From Kappaphycus alvarezii (lineage: Eukaryota > Rhodophyta > Florideophyceae > Gigartinales > Solieriaceae): DNA of 64,000 nucleotides. Below are positions 1-9,249 of the stretch, piece by piece. The notes below the pieces were generated by a model. That model had not been told where the DNA came from. It did no database searches and saw nothing but the letters and a program-made list of their open reading frames with translations. Where the stretch lies: assembly GCA_002205965.3 (NCBI GenBank), contig NADL03000462.1:1125001-1189000 (forward strand). The letters run 5' to 3'. The number at the start of each line of letters is the position of its first letter. Positions within the stretch are counted from its first letter, which is position 1. The translations under genes were made by a program, and so were the position numbers.

Positions 1-855
1 TTTTGCAAATTCCTCTGTTGCAAATCCAACACACGCTACTGTAGTTGAGCAGGCCTTAGTATGCAATTAATGTCAGAAATTCTCGCGGCGCTATACTGCG
101 CCCTCATTGACCTGCTGTGCATGGCTCTTGGTAGATTAGTCTGGGGTAGCAATAGCCGGAGATAAAGAATCTGTGCTACTAGTATTTGAGCTCTGCTGTG
201 CTGCGCCCGGAGTCGGAACGCGGCGGCCTGAAACTTAAGCCCGAGTCAAATTGTGTTCCATCGGTGAGCGCTCGCACAAAACAGGTAACATTGCATTCGA
301 AGTGTCGGGTGTTTTCCATGCGCGCGATCTCGGCGTGCATCCCCTGCAATCTCAGCGGCCTCTGTAAGGATAATGGCTTGAAGTTGCGGGACGATCTTGT
401 GACACCAGCTGCGGTGCGATCCTCTGGGCCGCCTCAATTGCGGTGGGACTGGATATGGTTATCTGCGGGCCCGAGTTCAGTAACGTCGACGAGGATTGGG
501 AACTCGAACTGATATTAGCGGCCACCGGATCGTGCGACATGGTCTGCGAGGGGACTGTAGCGTTGGATACGGCCAAAGCCAGAGAGGCAGAGGGGTGCGA
601 TGAGCTTCCAAGTCTTCCACTGCTTTGCGAAAATGTTTCCACTTGAGTAGTGTACTATCGAATAAGATAGTTTTATTTAGAGACGCCCTGGTGCCTGAGA
701 TAATTACATAGTTCCCGTAGTGGCTAGTGAGTGCGTCTTCATCCGGAGCATCAAGCGATCATTGTTTGGGTCAGTTGTAAGAGATGCAAGGCCAATAGGA
801 ACGACGCTACTTATGCATTCACCCATTTCTGTCTTCCTGGTCTTCCTGTGTTCGG
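1..855. other. No recognisable gene
   Basis: Several overlapping short open frames exist on both strands, but none resembles a known protein and none is favoured by a clear start context. This may be the outer part of the decayed retroelement that follows, but nothing in the sequence proves it. Confidence 0.4.
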
Positions 856-1960
856 TCATGTTCTAATGGGCGCATTTCTGTTCCCAGTATTGCCTATTGC
901 ATCAGTAAGGGAGGCGATGCTTTGTATTGTTGTCAATCGTACTGCTAGAGTACAAAACTCCTTTCGCATTCCAGGGGCGATCCGGTGCGTTTGCCGTTGG
1001 TACTTGTTACGGCCCATCACTTCTGTCGGCATTGTGCTGTCCCCCGGGAAGGAGCCTACATACCACTTGACTCCGTAGTCACGAATCTTTTGGTCTCGTT
1101 CATGAAGTATTGGGAGCATGCTTTTTTTTGGTATCAGCATCTTCCGTACCCGTGCACTGCAGAACTATCAGCAGGAACTGGCAGTCCGAAATGCCTACAC
1201 AGCAACCTGGCCCAATCTGAATTGCATAGCGTCAAGGTGCTCGTAGGATATAGCACGCAGTATGGGGCCGTGTGGCCGTACCTGAAAGCATGGGCGCATA
1301 TTCCAGCTCGGATTTCATTATTTTTGCTGTGGGCGGCGTTGGGGATGGATTCCCACAAGTGCCGTTCAAGTAGGCCCATTTGAACGGATGAGGCAGCGTG
1401 GACGGTGGAGTCACTTGATCCACTGTCGACGGAGTGGGGATTGCCTTGAACATCGCCTGAGGAAGTAAGCAATGGCAAGCTGGTTCAATACAGTGGAGAG
1501 AGCTGCCTCTTCTCCAAGCGATGCCGAGAATTGCCGCAGCTCAGTGGGCAGAGCCCGAGCTACGACAATTTGGAAGCAGGCTCTCTCCACCGCCCTCGGG
1601 AATACCTGCCGGTCCTTTCGCCTTAGGGTGCGTTGTCGAAAACGCTGGTTTCTGCAATAGCTTATTGAAACTGTGTGATTTAGGGGAAGCCGTGGCCGGA
1701 GATGGGTACTGCCAGACGTGTTTGGTCCCATGCTTGGTCAGTACTGCCGCTTCTCCAGTTGAGCTCTGAGGATCAGGCAGTCTAAATGCATGATTCATGA
1801 GGTAGGCAGACGCAAGAAGCCGGTGTTTGAAAAAATGGGCGCTGGAGTTCACTGACGTGCAGTTGCGGTCCAGCTTGCGTCGGCACGCCTCTGTTTTCTG
1901 TAGTAGGGAAAATATCTTGATTTTCCGGTTATCTCTAAGAACTAGCAACCGCAAAGCTTC
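856..1960 (-). pseudogene. Decayed family A non-LTR retrotransposon (post-RT region)
   Basis: Read on the minus strand in shifting frames, this matches the better-preserved family A copies further on. At about 1760-1835 it has HRLLASAYLMNHAFRLPDPQ, equivalent to the thumb-region HRLCASACLVTHAFRLADPQ of the 9.3-11.4 kb copy. At about 1137-1205 it has CRHFGLPVPADSS, equivalent to LRRHLGLPVYDDS just before the zinc finger. The zinc-finger cysteines are no longer readable and the endonuclease part is at best vague. There are at least three frame changes, so it is an old dead copy. Assignment rests on motif order and sequence resemblance within this window. Confidence 0.55.
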
Positions 1961-2035
1961 GTCCGATGTACTACTGTCCTGGGAACTGAACTCAAATTTG
2001 AGGGCCGAGTCGTCCTCCTGGAGGAGATAAAGTTT

Positions 2036-3067
2036 TCAGTGGATACCGCCAAGTGTGGTATCAGCGCTCCGTCTTTGTGTCAATGACTGAATATGGTGTC
2101 GCTGTTTACGGCGATCTTTCGGATGAGCTGCAGAATCGTTCAGGAGAACATTAACATGCTTGCAAGCTCTGCTCGCTAAGTTCCCCTGACAAGTGTCATT
2201 AGGAAAGCAACGTCCCAAAAATCGTGGCGCATCACAGCCCGGCCGGCACGCTCATCCTCGACATCCGGATTTGTGTTGCGCCATTCCGCCACTATGGTCG
2301 ACGGGAAGAAACGAAGGCGCCTTTCTGTCAGAGAAAAGGTGGAATCGCTCAATATATGCTGAAGACTGGCTGATGCAGCGAGTAGTTCCGGAAATGCTCT
2401 CATGTGTTTATCCGTTTTGAGCCGACTGTCGGTAGTCCCTCTTGAATCGTGGTGTGCCTGGTAATGGCACGTAGGTGAGATACAAAAAGAGAGACCTTTG
2501 TGCTGAGCTTACAGTAGGTCTGCTAAAACAGTGGGTGATGATGAAACTGTACGGTGTCATCCACTGTTTAATACTGTACGAATACTGTGCGTGCTGTACT
2601 GAAATACTGTAGTATTCTGAAGGTAACCGTAAAAAGTAACTGTAAGCACAATGTACTGTACATCTGTAATTGAGGGAGCTTACAGTATCAATATGTATGT
2701 GCACTGTATTAAACGTGCACCATGCAAGTCTGTAAATAACTACAGCTTTCAGTAATTACTGTACCTTGAAAAATATTTTCAGTCCTAACGAGAAGGCGTG
2801 TCCCACTCCTTTTGAAAAGGGCGTTTATTTGATCAGATGATATTTACGCATTACTTTGCAATAAACCCTAAATAACCGCCGGCCGTGAACATTGAGGCCA
2901 TCGCGAGGCGGGCAGTGATATTGCAGCAATACTTATCTTCGCTTCCCCTCCCCCATCAACCAGTGCCAGAACCGCAATTGCCCTCACATCCAATTCCACG
3001 GCCGCAACCCCGAACGCAATCACACTACCTGCGCATCCTTTGGACAAACCAGTACCCCTTCTCAACC
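2036..3067. promoter_or_regulatory. Intergenic region and presumed promoter/5' UTR of eS7
   Basis: This stretch contains no convincing gene. From about 2560 to 2760 it is AT-rich with many TACTGTA/TACAGTA steps. An in-frame ATG upstream of the eS7 start, at 2885, would add about 60 proline-rich residues absent from the family, so 2885-3067 is more likely 5' UTR. No clear TATA box or initiator could be singled out. Confidence 0.4.
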
Positions 3068-3646
3068 ATGGGATTACACAAAATCCAGAAGGAGAAGGGC
3101 GCGGCCCCAGATCAATTTGAGGAACATGTCGCCCAAGCGCTTGCCGATCTTGAGGCGAGCGGCTCCGAAATCAAAGCAGAGCTGCGTGAGCTGTTCATTT
3201 CTGCTGCCAAGGAGGTTGAATGCCCAGGTGGGAAGACAGCTGTGGTACTGTTTGTTCCGTTCCGTTTGTTGGCCAAATTCCACAAGATTCAGACTCGTCT
3301 TGCGCGTGAATTGGAAAAGAAATTCTCAGGGAAACCCGTTATTGTCATTGCGCAGCGACGTATCTTGCCGAGGGAGAAGAAGGGTGGGCGTTTGCAGAAG
3401 CAAAAGCGTCCTCGTTCTCGTACTTTGACAAGCGTGCATGAGCAGATTTTGGACGATTTGGTTTTTCCGACAGAGATTGTAGGGAAGAGGACTCGCTGTA
3501 GAGTGGATGGATCGCGTCTTTTGAGGGTTTTGTTGGATCCCAAGGACCAGCAAAATGTTGAGTACAAGACGCAGACCTTCCAATCTGTCTACAAGAAGCT
3601 AACTGGGAAAGACGTGACCTTTGAATTCCCCGTCACTTCCGAGTAG
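3068..3646 (+). CDS. RPS7: 40S ribosomal protein S7 (eS7)
   Basis: Structural protein of the small cytosolic ribosomal subunit, needed for 18S rRNA maturation and 40S assembly (family knowledge). The frame gives 192 residues, the usual length for eS7 (about 190-194). Family hallmarks are visible: an acidic amphipathic N-terminal half ([13 protein letters not shown]), the hydrophobic strand [18 protein letters not shown], the segment [15 protein letters not shown] followed by a basic loop, [20 protein letters not shown], and the conserved end [21 protein letters not shown] chose the ATG at 3068 because it gives the normal family N-terminus and sits in the context CAACCATGG; an upstream in-frame ATG at 2885 would add a non-conserved extension. 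It is intronless over the coding part and shows no lesions. This is the clearest host gene in the window and proves a nuclear eukaryotic origin. Confidence 0.96.
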   Translation: MGLHKIQKEKGAAPDQFEEHVAQALADLEASGSEIKAELRELFISAAKEVECPGGKTAVVLFVPFRLLAKFHKIQTRLARELEKKFSGKPVIVIAQRRILPREKKGGRLQKQKRPRSRTLTSVHEQILDDLVFPTEIVGKRTRCRVDGSRLLRVLLDPKDQQNVEYKTQTFQSVYKKLTGKDVTFEFPVTSE

Positions 3647-4827
3647 GTGCGAATTGAGTCACGAGAAATCGCTGCGCGCTTTAGGGTGAGACGGAAACCG
3701 TTCTGCAAACCGGCGTCGGCATGTCACGACCATATGAAATGGGGGCGAGGATTGATATGTTCGAGACGGATTGTAGACTGATACCTGCGCTGCCCTTTTC
3801 TGGAAAATACAGCGACCGGCTTGTGCAGTGCATGCGCAATGTGGGGGCGATTGTCCGGCTACCAGCTTGGATCCGTGTAGAGGAGGAGTAGGGGCATTTG
3901 ATAAAGTGGTTGCGATATTGACACATTCAAAATGCGTCGCACTGCCTATGAATCCGATAGTGGAGATGTTCTAAGATGCAAACCATTGCGTTTCTAGACG
4001 GAAGACAGCGTGCTGAACTAGATTGTCCCTCTTGCCCGTTCACGTCTATTGGTCGTCCGCTTCAGAGGGAGGAATATCAGGCTGCCAGTGCTCCACAGCG
4101 CAGAAACACACTGCAGCTTTCTCCCGTTCAAGCGACAACTTCTGAGACATTTTCTAGGAGCCCGCCAGGCGGCACGTGTGCAGACTCTTGGAAAAGTTGC
4201 TCTCGTCACACAAATAGCAATTGAGAGCAGATTTTCCCATGTACACCTTTGAAGTCACCGGAATTCTGAGAAGGCAGTGCCGACTCGATACCATGAAAAT
4301 CATCAAACCTTGCAGGAAGTGAACGGGGTATCCTAGGAGGAAGTGAGGGCATGAATAAAGGATTGTGCGGTTGAAACAAGGAAGATTGGGTGTGAGAGAA
4401 GGACATAACCGATGATGGATGAGTACAGCCGAATATGCCAACTCATATCTTAATCGAACTCAAAGGTTTACAACTTGAAGCACCAAATTGAACTGAATGA
4501 GCACTTCCTCATACAGGGCTGGCTGAAGAAGTAGACTGCGCAATCTAAATCCGCTTAAGATGGTTTCTTGATTCAACGAACCTCGTTGTTCTTTAGCGGA
4601 AAAGGAAGAAAACTTGGCTTTCTGTTGTCAAGTGGACAGTGCTAAGCCTGTTTCGTTGCTTTGAATGGAGACCAGCGGTGATCCCTTCATTATTCTGCGG
4701 TCGCATTTGTCGGTTCACCGCCAACCTTCACTCCTTTTGAACTGTCAGTTCCGTTCCATTGCACCACAAGAAAAATGTTGCGCAGGATGGGAAGTCATCC
4801 CCGTCCATCCATCTCACTCAGCCTAAC
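3647..4827. other. Intergenic, no recognisable gene
   Basis: Downstream of eS7 only short open frames occur (for example 4154-4441 on the minus strand). None has a recognisable domain. The first 100 bases probably hold the eS7 3' UTR. Confidence 0.4.
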
Positions 4828-5070
4828 ATGAAGCCCTTCCCCACTGGAGATGACCACACGCCAGGTTATCCCAAAATTCTTGGCAACCTCTCACCAACCG
4901 ACATGATCAGGCTCGTTGTTTTCGGTTGAACCTGCTTCCGCGACATCATGACTGATGGGAAAGCTTGGTATACCGATGGATCGCTTTGCCGGTCTTGGCA
5001 TCCCCGCACAAGTCGCCATTCAACATCTCCCCGTCATTCGGAATCGCTACGAGTTAATTGTGGGCAATAG
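4828..5070 (+). pseudogene. F-box-like relic
   Basis: From the ATG at 4828 one frame reads PKILGNLSPTDMIRLVVFG, a TGA stop, TCFRDIMTD, then W-x5-SLCRSW, and ends at a TAG. The spacing of a Leu/Pro-rich first helix, a Cys/Phe-Arg-Asp segment and the W...LC..W pattern resembles an F-box motif (SKP1-binding adaptor of SCF ubiquitin ligases). With one internal stop and no conserved tail it looks dead. The resemblance is short, so the family assignment is tentative. Confidence 0.35.
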
Positions 5071-6574
5071 TTGGACCCTGGATCGCCAAGGACTGGATCA
5101 AAGAGGAATCTGATTCACATGGATGGGTTCATCGGTATTGTGGATTCTTTATGGGCGGGCGATGGGCTGATGACCCTCGTCAAGTATCCAAGCGGAGCGC
5201 ATGTTCAGGGAGGAAGGAAAGTTGAAAACGATACTTGATCGCCAAGTGTGTCAAGGCGGCCAACAACTTTGTTTATGAGAGCGCAAGTCCTACCAGAAGT
5301 CCAATCACACTGCCGTTACTACCGCACAGAGTTTACCAGCTGACTGAGCCTCACTTTGAAGAGTAGTAGAGGTTAGTTGGTGCGGCCATAAGACAAGTTT
5401 TATCCCCGAGTATCAAATGGTCTGTGGTCAAAGTTCCCGTCGAACCCACAGAAAAATCTTTGAGCGACGCCACAGAGGCTGCAAACACGAGGCGTATTCA
5501 AGGATGAAACGAGCAGCGCGAGCAACGAAGACTGAAGAGGGCACGGCTCTGAAACTCTCAGATACAGGTGACTCAAAGTGAGGCGTTTTCTTTCATGGTT
5601 TTCTGCTAGGGATCTCCAAAACTACAGACTTATTAACATGCGCTTATTGCAAGCGTCCAAATCTGTGAGTATCCTAGACGATCCTGCTTTTCGCAACCTT
5701 GAAACTACCTCTGGCACTCGATTGGTCCTTCCAAATGACGCTGAGGAGTACGTTACCGGGTGAGGACATTCCCCACACTGCCATGCCTCTAGTGTCTTGA
5801 GCATATGCTCAAACCAACGCAACTAAACTCGTACCCGAGCGCTGATGACATGGAACTGCTCTAATGCTGTCAATCCAGATACAGCTGGAAGTGTTCATCA
5901 CATACTGTATCAAGGTACTTCTAGGGGGAGGATGCAAACACAAATCCTGGCTCGATGCAAGGGACCTGCTTCCCCTTTCGCGACGCCTCAAATGCTGGCT
6001 CAAACTGGGCCAGCTTCCGGAAGTTAGTATGGTCGTTCAATTCAGACTTGTCAATCTCAGAGGGGAAGGGGGAAGGGGGATCTGACGTGGCGGGAGACGG
6101 GGGATCGTGAGGGAGTAGGTGGGGGTGAAGGGGGTTAAGCACCCATCGGCCTCCCCCAAGACTTTGGGATTGGGAAGGGGCACGGTAATGGGGGAGTGGT
6201 CAACCATGACGGCAGTGTTGTCGACGGATGGTAGTGGGCTCTCCGGGCTTGGTTCGGAGGCCGTGAAGATGGCCCGGGTGGCATTGTGCGCATGGGGCGA
6301 TGTCGATGGCGATCATCCGCTTAGGAGAGGTGGGGAGGAGTCCGGTTCGTGGGCAGACTCTATGGGTCCAACGGATGAGACGAGGCATTGGGCTTCTAGA
6401 AGGCGGAGGTCTGCGAGGAGGACCTCGAGGGTAAGGACCGTGTTGGTAGGGGCTGGGGGCCAGGTCAGGGAGGTCCGCAGCAGAGACCTGGACCAGGTGA
6501 CGGCTGGCGGTTGCGAGGAGACCGTGGCCTTGTAGCAAGGAGGGGCTATAGTAATACCATTATATTGCACTAGT
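5071..6574. other. Unassigned region; GC-rich from about 6060
   Basis: No known gene was recognised. From 6060 to 6540 the DNA is purine/G-rich on the plus strand and both strands carry open frames of 110-138 residues (6119-6535 plus, 6200-6538 minus). Their composition (Arg/Gly on one strand, Pro/His/Arg on the other) is what base bias alone would give. It could be a 5' portion of a nearby retroelement, but no motif supports this. Confidence 0.3.
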
Positions 6575-6752
6575 TTCATAGTTGTCCGCTGCAGGATCCT
6601 TAAAAGCTGACCGCGTGGTACACGTCGGCCAGGTGCGGCAACCGCGACACAATACATATACCGTAAGCTTTACTGCATCAGTAGGTACTGAACGCATTAA
6701 ACGTCTTCTTCTTCTTCTTCTTAGTATTACGGGTGTCCGCTGCAGGATCCGA
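6575..6752 (-). repeat. Family A 3'-end remnants
   Basis: On the minus strand, 6575-6650 reads as the end of the family A protein (LADVYHAVS, then a stop) followed by its 3' tail containing GGATCCTGCAGCGGACA. A second piece of the same tail is at about 6731-6752. Between them are a variant tail (CTACTGATGCAGTAAAG read on the minus strand) and a short run of CTT triplets (6707-6722). These are nested 3' termini of separate insertions. Confidence 0.6.
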
Positions 6753-6954
6753 CTCGAGCGCAAGCTATCCCGACGCCTGTTACGGCCCTGTGACAACCCC
6801 TCTCGCGACCAGGGGTTCCGTTTCCAACCCATTGCCTTTTGATTCTCTAGGTGCGCCATCCACGGCCACATTTTCGTTTCTAGAAGGGTACATGCCGCGC
6901 ATTGCGGCTCGCTACTACATCATAAAGGGGGGAAAAATTGGAGTGCCTTACTGA
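6753..6954 (+). pseudogene. Family A endonuclease C-terminus, plus strand
   Basis: In two plus-strand frames this reads RLERKLSRRL, then FRFQPIAFDSLGAPST, then FLEGYMPRIAARY. These correspond to the conserved C-terminal block of the family A ORF (DLERKLSRRLPPPSDN, FQPLAFDSLGSPSPET, FIDGLVPRIADK). One frameshift separates the first two blocks. It is opposite in orientation to the neighbouring copies and directly abuts a minus-strand 3' tail, implying an inversion or an insertion into an older copy. Confidence 0.7.
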
Positions 6955-7240
6955 GTAGGGATGCTGGAAGGCTATTTTCCGAAGACTAGGGAGGACAGGG
7001 CTGTGTAATGGAGAGTCTGGAAATGAGGCCAAGTCATGAGGTACTACCTCGCAGGGCTGGTGTGAGGCCAGCCGTAAGGCATGCTGCGTTGGACGAAACC
7101 GTCGCCGCATCGTGTCTTTACATGAGGACATATCGCACCCGCCCGAATCTCCTGGCTCGTATGGCAACGTGCTTAGCCACGTCTGTGAGGACCGCGGAAG
7201 TGTCCGCGCGGTACCCCCCGCCAAAAGTCACACCATACTG
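6930..7240 (-). pseudogene. Family B non-LTR element, C-terminal fragment
   Basis: About 230 bp here are closely similar to 52240-52440. Read on the minus strand, both encode the same C-terminus, with SSNAACLTAG near the end (compare SNAACLLAG at 56.3 and 60.8 kb). This is the tail of a second retrotransposon family carrying a restriction-like endonuclease (see 52212-52800). The fragment is too short and broken to be functional. Confidence 0.6.
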
Positions 7241-7911
7241 AGTAAAGTTACTACAAGAACTAACCTGTTGTTCCACGTCGGCCACGTGCGGCGGCCGAGG
7301 AAGTTTAATGCGTTCAGTATCTACTGTGGACTGCGCACGTCCTAACTATACGGTTAAGATCTAACCGGATGTACTTCGTCGTCCGTACGCATCGGTGCTC
7401 GAGACAGGATAGCTTCAGCGATGGAGGACCACAGGGTGCAACTCAGTCGCTGGTAGATACGGCGGCGGACAATGCCAACTGTCGAGTGACACTTGGACGC
7501 GATCCGCGGAACTAACTCCTCGATAAATGCAATAGTTCCAGGGGAAGGGGCACCTAGGGAATCAAACGCCAGAGGTCGAAACGTGAAGTTCGGCGTGTAA
7601 GGCGCAGAAGATGGGCCAGTCGATGGAGCGGGGAGTCGTCGGGCGATGTTGCGTTCCAGGGTTGTAACCTTGTCGCGGGCCGCCAGTTCAGCAGCGCCTC
7701 CGGCAACCTGGGTCGCCTTGGTGCGAACTGCGGCCTTGAACGGTGAAACGACGGTGATGTCACAGGCAATGGGGCGCAACGTTGTGCCTTCCGTTGTACA
7801 AGGATATCAGCGGGGCGGAGCTCAGTGCCCGGGACGAGGAACGGAACCTCTTGCCGAGTATCCAGACCCGCCGCGCGGGTAACGTGCGTCGCAATCGCAT
7901 TACATAGCGAG
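7241..7911 (-). pseudogene. Family A zinc-finger/endonuclease fragment with 3' tail
   Basis: The minus-strand frame ending near 7354 gives 141 residues: RPIACDITVVSPFK (endonuclease core Asp), VTTLERNIARRLPAPS, FRPLAFDSLGAPSPGT, FIEELVPRIASK and the terminal EVHPVRS. Upstream, 7790-7905 encodes LVPGTELRPAD in a shifted frame. The copy breaks off at about 7911 within the sequence that precedes the endonuclease core. Downstream (7241-7353) lies its 3' tail, beginning GAGGAAGTTTAATGCG on the plus strand. It closely resembles the units at 11.4-13.2 kb, so it belongs to a young subfamily. Confidence 0.75.
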
Positions 7912-7920
7912 GGTGGTCGG

Positions 7921-8106
7921 GCGTGGTAACTTTATGGCATCAGTAGAACGGGTGTCCGCTGCAGGATCCGACTATACTGCTAGCGTGGTAACTTTATGGC
8001 ATCAGTAGAACGGGTGTCCGCTGCAGGATCCGACTATACTGCTAGCGTGGTAACTTTATGGCATCAGTAGAACGGGTGTCCGCTGCAGGATCCGACTATA
8101 CTGCTA
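7921..8106 (-). repeat. 3 x 62-bp tandem repeat of the family A 3' end
   Basis: Three consecutive, essentially identical 62-bp units begin at 7921, 7983 and 8045 (each starts GCGTGGTAACTTTATGGCAT and contains TCCGCTGCAGGATCCGACTA). The unit is the 3' untranslated tail found just downstream of family A ORFs. Single copies recur at about 9038-9105, 9135-9186 and 13300-13360, and inverted at 52905-52960. Non-LTR elements commonly end in short tandem repeats used for template slippage during target-primed reverse transcription; a 62-bp unit is long for that. Confidence 0.85.
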
Positions 8107-8107
8107 G

Positions 8108-9037
8108 CTAAGTGCTAACCGGGTGGTCCACGTCGGCCACGTGCAGCGACATACGCGATTCAATAGATTGTGCGCTCGACGACCAGATTGTGCTACTAAT
8201 GCGCCTATAAATCCGATTGCGGATAACTCCTGTCGACGTGTGGAATTTGTCAGCAATGCGAGGCACCAGTCCGTCTATGAAGCGGACGGTTTCGGGGGAA
8301 GGGGAACCCAAGGAATCAAAGGCCAGCGGTTGAAATTCGAAATCGGGGGCCTGTGTGGGGTTATCGGAGGGCGGGGGGAGTCGACGCGACAATTTTCTCT
8401 CCAGGTCCGTCACCTTGTTGCGGTGTGCAATTGCAGCTGCACCGCCCACTTCCCTTGTCGTTCTCGTTCTGACATCGTCCTTGAATGGCGAGACTATGGT
8501 AACGTCGCAGGCGATCGGGCGGGCCACAGTGCCTTCCGGGGCTGCTGGTGGGTGAACCAGTATGTCAGCGGGTCGCAGCTCGGTGCCGGGCACGAGGAGA
8601 TGGACCTCGAGCTGGCAATCCAGGCCGGCGGCACGGGCGATACGACCAGCGATGACGTTGCGCAGTGAGTTATGCCGGTGTTTGCGACCAAACCCAGACG
8701 GGCACAAGTCTACAGCGTGATCGCCTAATATGTCCATTTGGCGTTTACAATGCTCGCAGTTCCGAGGAAGCGAGTCATCATAAACGGGCAGTCCCAAATA
8801 TCGGCGAAGCATTATTTTCCAGTGCACCGCGGACACCTCCGTGTCAGCCGAGGGATGTGCGTAAAGAAAGGCAGCACCGGGGCCTTTGCGTAGTGCTAGA
8901 CCGCGTATGCGTTGCCGTACATGTGCATCCGTGTGTCGGTCCGGGTTCGGAGCTCTAGCCCAGTGGTCGTCACGCCAGTGAGCCTTGGCCAGCGCCTCCT
9001 GCTGCACACGTTTTAAGTAGGTTAGTTTTGTGGTCAC
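8108..9037 (-). CDS. Family A retrotransposon ORF, C-terminal zinc finger + restriction-like endonuclease (5'-truncated)
   Basis: An open 309-residue frame forming the C-terminal part of a non-LTR retrotransposon polyprotein. Residues 76-88 (MLRRYLGLPVYDD) are the conserved linker. C94, C97, H107 and C112 make a C-x2-C-x9-H-x4-C zinc finger, close to the C-x2-C-x7-H-x4-C finger of R2-type elements. HRHNSLRN (120-127), LRPAD (154-158) and ACDVTIVSPFK (176-186) fit a PD-(D/E)XK nuclease core with D158, D178 and possibly K186. The end, FQPLAFDSLG to HPVST, is shared by all copies. Such nucleases nick the target for reverse transcription (R2 biology, extended here by inference). The upstream RT is missing, so this copy is 5'-truncated and cannot move alone, although its frame is intact. 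The 62-bp tail follows directly. Confidence 0.82.
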   Translation of the reverse strand: MTTKLTYLKRVQQEALAKAHWRDDHWARAPNPDRHTDAHVRQRIRGLALRKGPGAAFLYAHPSADTEVSAVHWKIMLRRYLGLPVYDDSLPRNCEHCKRQMDILGDHAVDLCPSGFGRKHRHNSLRNVIAGRIARAAGLDCQLEVHLLVPGTELRPADILVHPPAAPEGTVARPIACDVTIVSPFKDDVRTRTTREVGGAAAIAHRNKVTDLERKLSRRLPPPSDNPTQAPDFEFQPLAFDSLGSPSPETVRFIDGLVPRIADKFHTSTGVIRNRIYRRISSTIWSSSAQSIESRMSLHVADVDHPVST

Positions 9038-9249
9038 TTTATGGCATCAGTAGAACGGGTGTCCGCTGCAGGATCCGACTATACTGCTAGCTAAGTGCTA
9101 ACCGGGTGGTCCACGTCGGCCACGTGCAGCGACAAGTTGGAGTGGTAACTTTATGGCATCAGTAGAACGGGTGTCCGCTGCAGGATTAAGAAGAAGAAAC
9201 TTTACTTCATTGAGTATCTATCGTGTACACTGCAGGACTGACTATACGG
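9038..9249 (-). repeat. Family A 3' tails, nested
   Basis: Two copies of the 62-bp tail (about 9038-9105 and 9135-9186) plus repeats of the flanking CTAAGTGCTAACCGGGTGG segment. Next comes a variant tail, AAGAAGAAACTTTACTTCA at 9188-9206. The succession shows serial insertion of 3' ends into one another. Confidence 0.7.

Noticed and set aside
2885..3067. Longer N-terminus for eS7 from the ATG at 2885
   Set aside because: The extra Pro/Gln-rich residues are not found in the family and the ATG at 3068 gives the normal N-terminus.
7921..8106. Regular tandem repeats suggesting a CRISPR array
   Set aside because: The 62-bp units are contiguous with no variable spacers, and they coincide with the 3' tail of a retrotransposon.
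8123..8668. 181-codon plus-strand ORF
   Set aside because: Antisense shadow of the zinc-finger/endonuclease frame.
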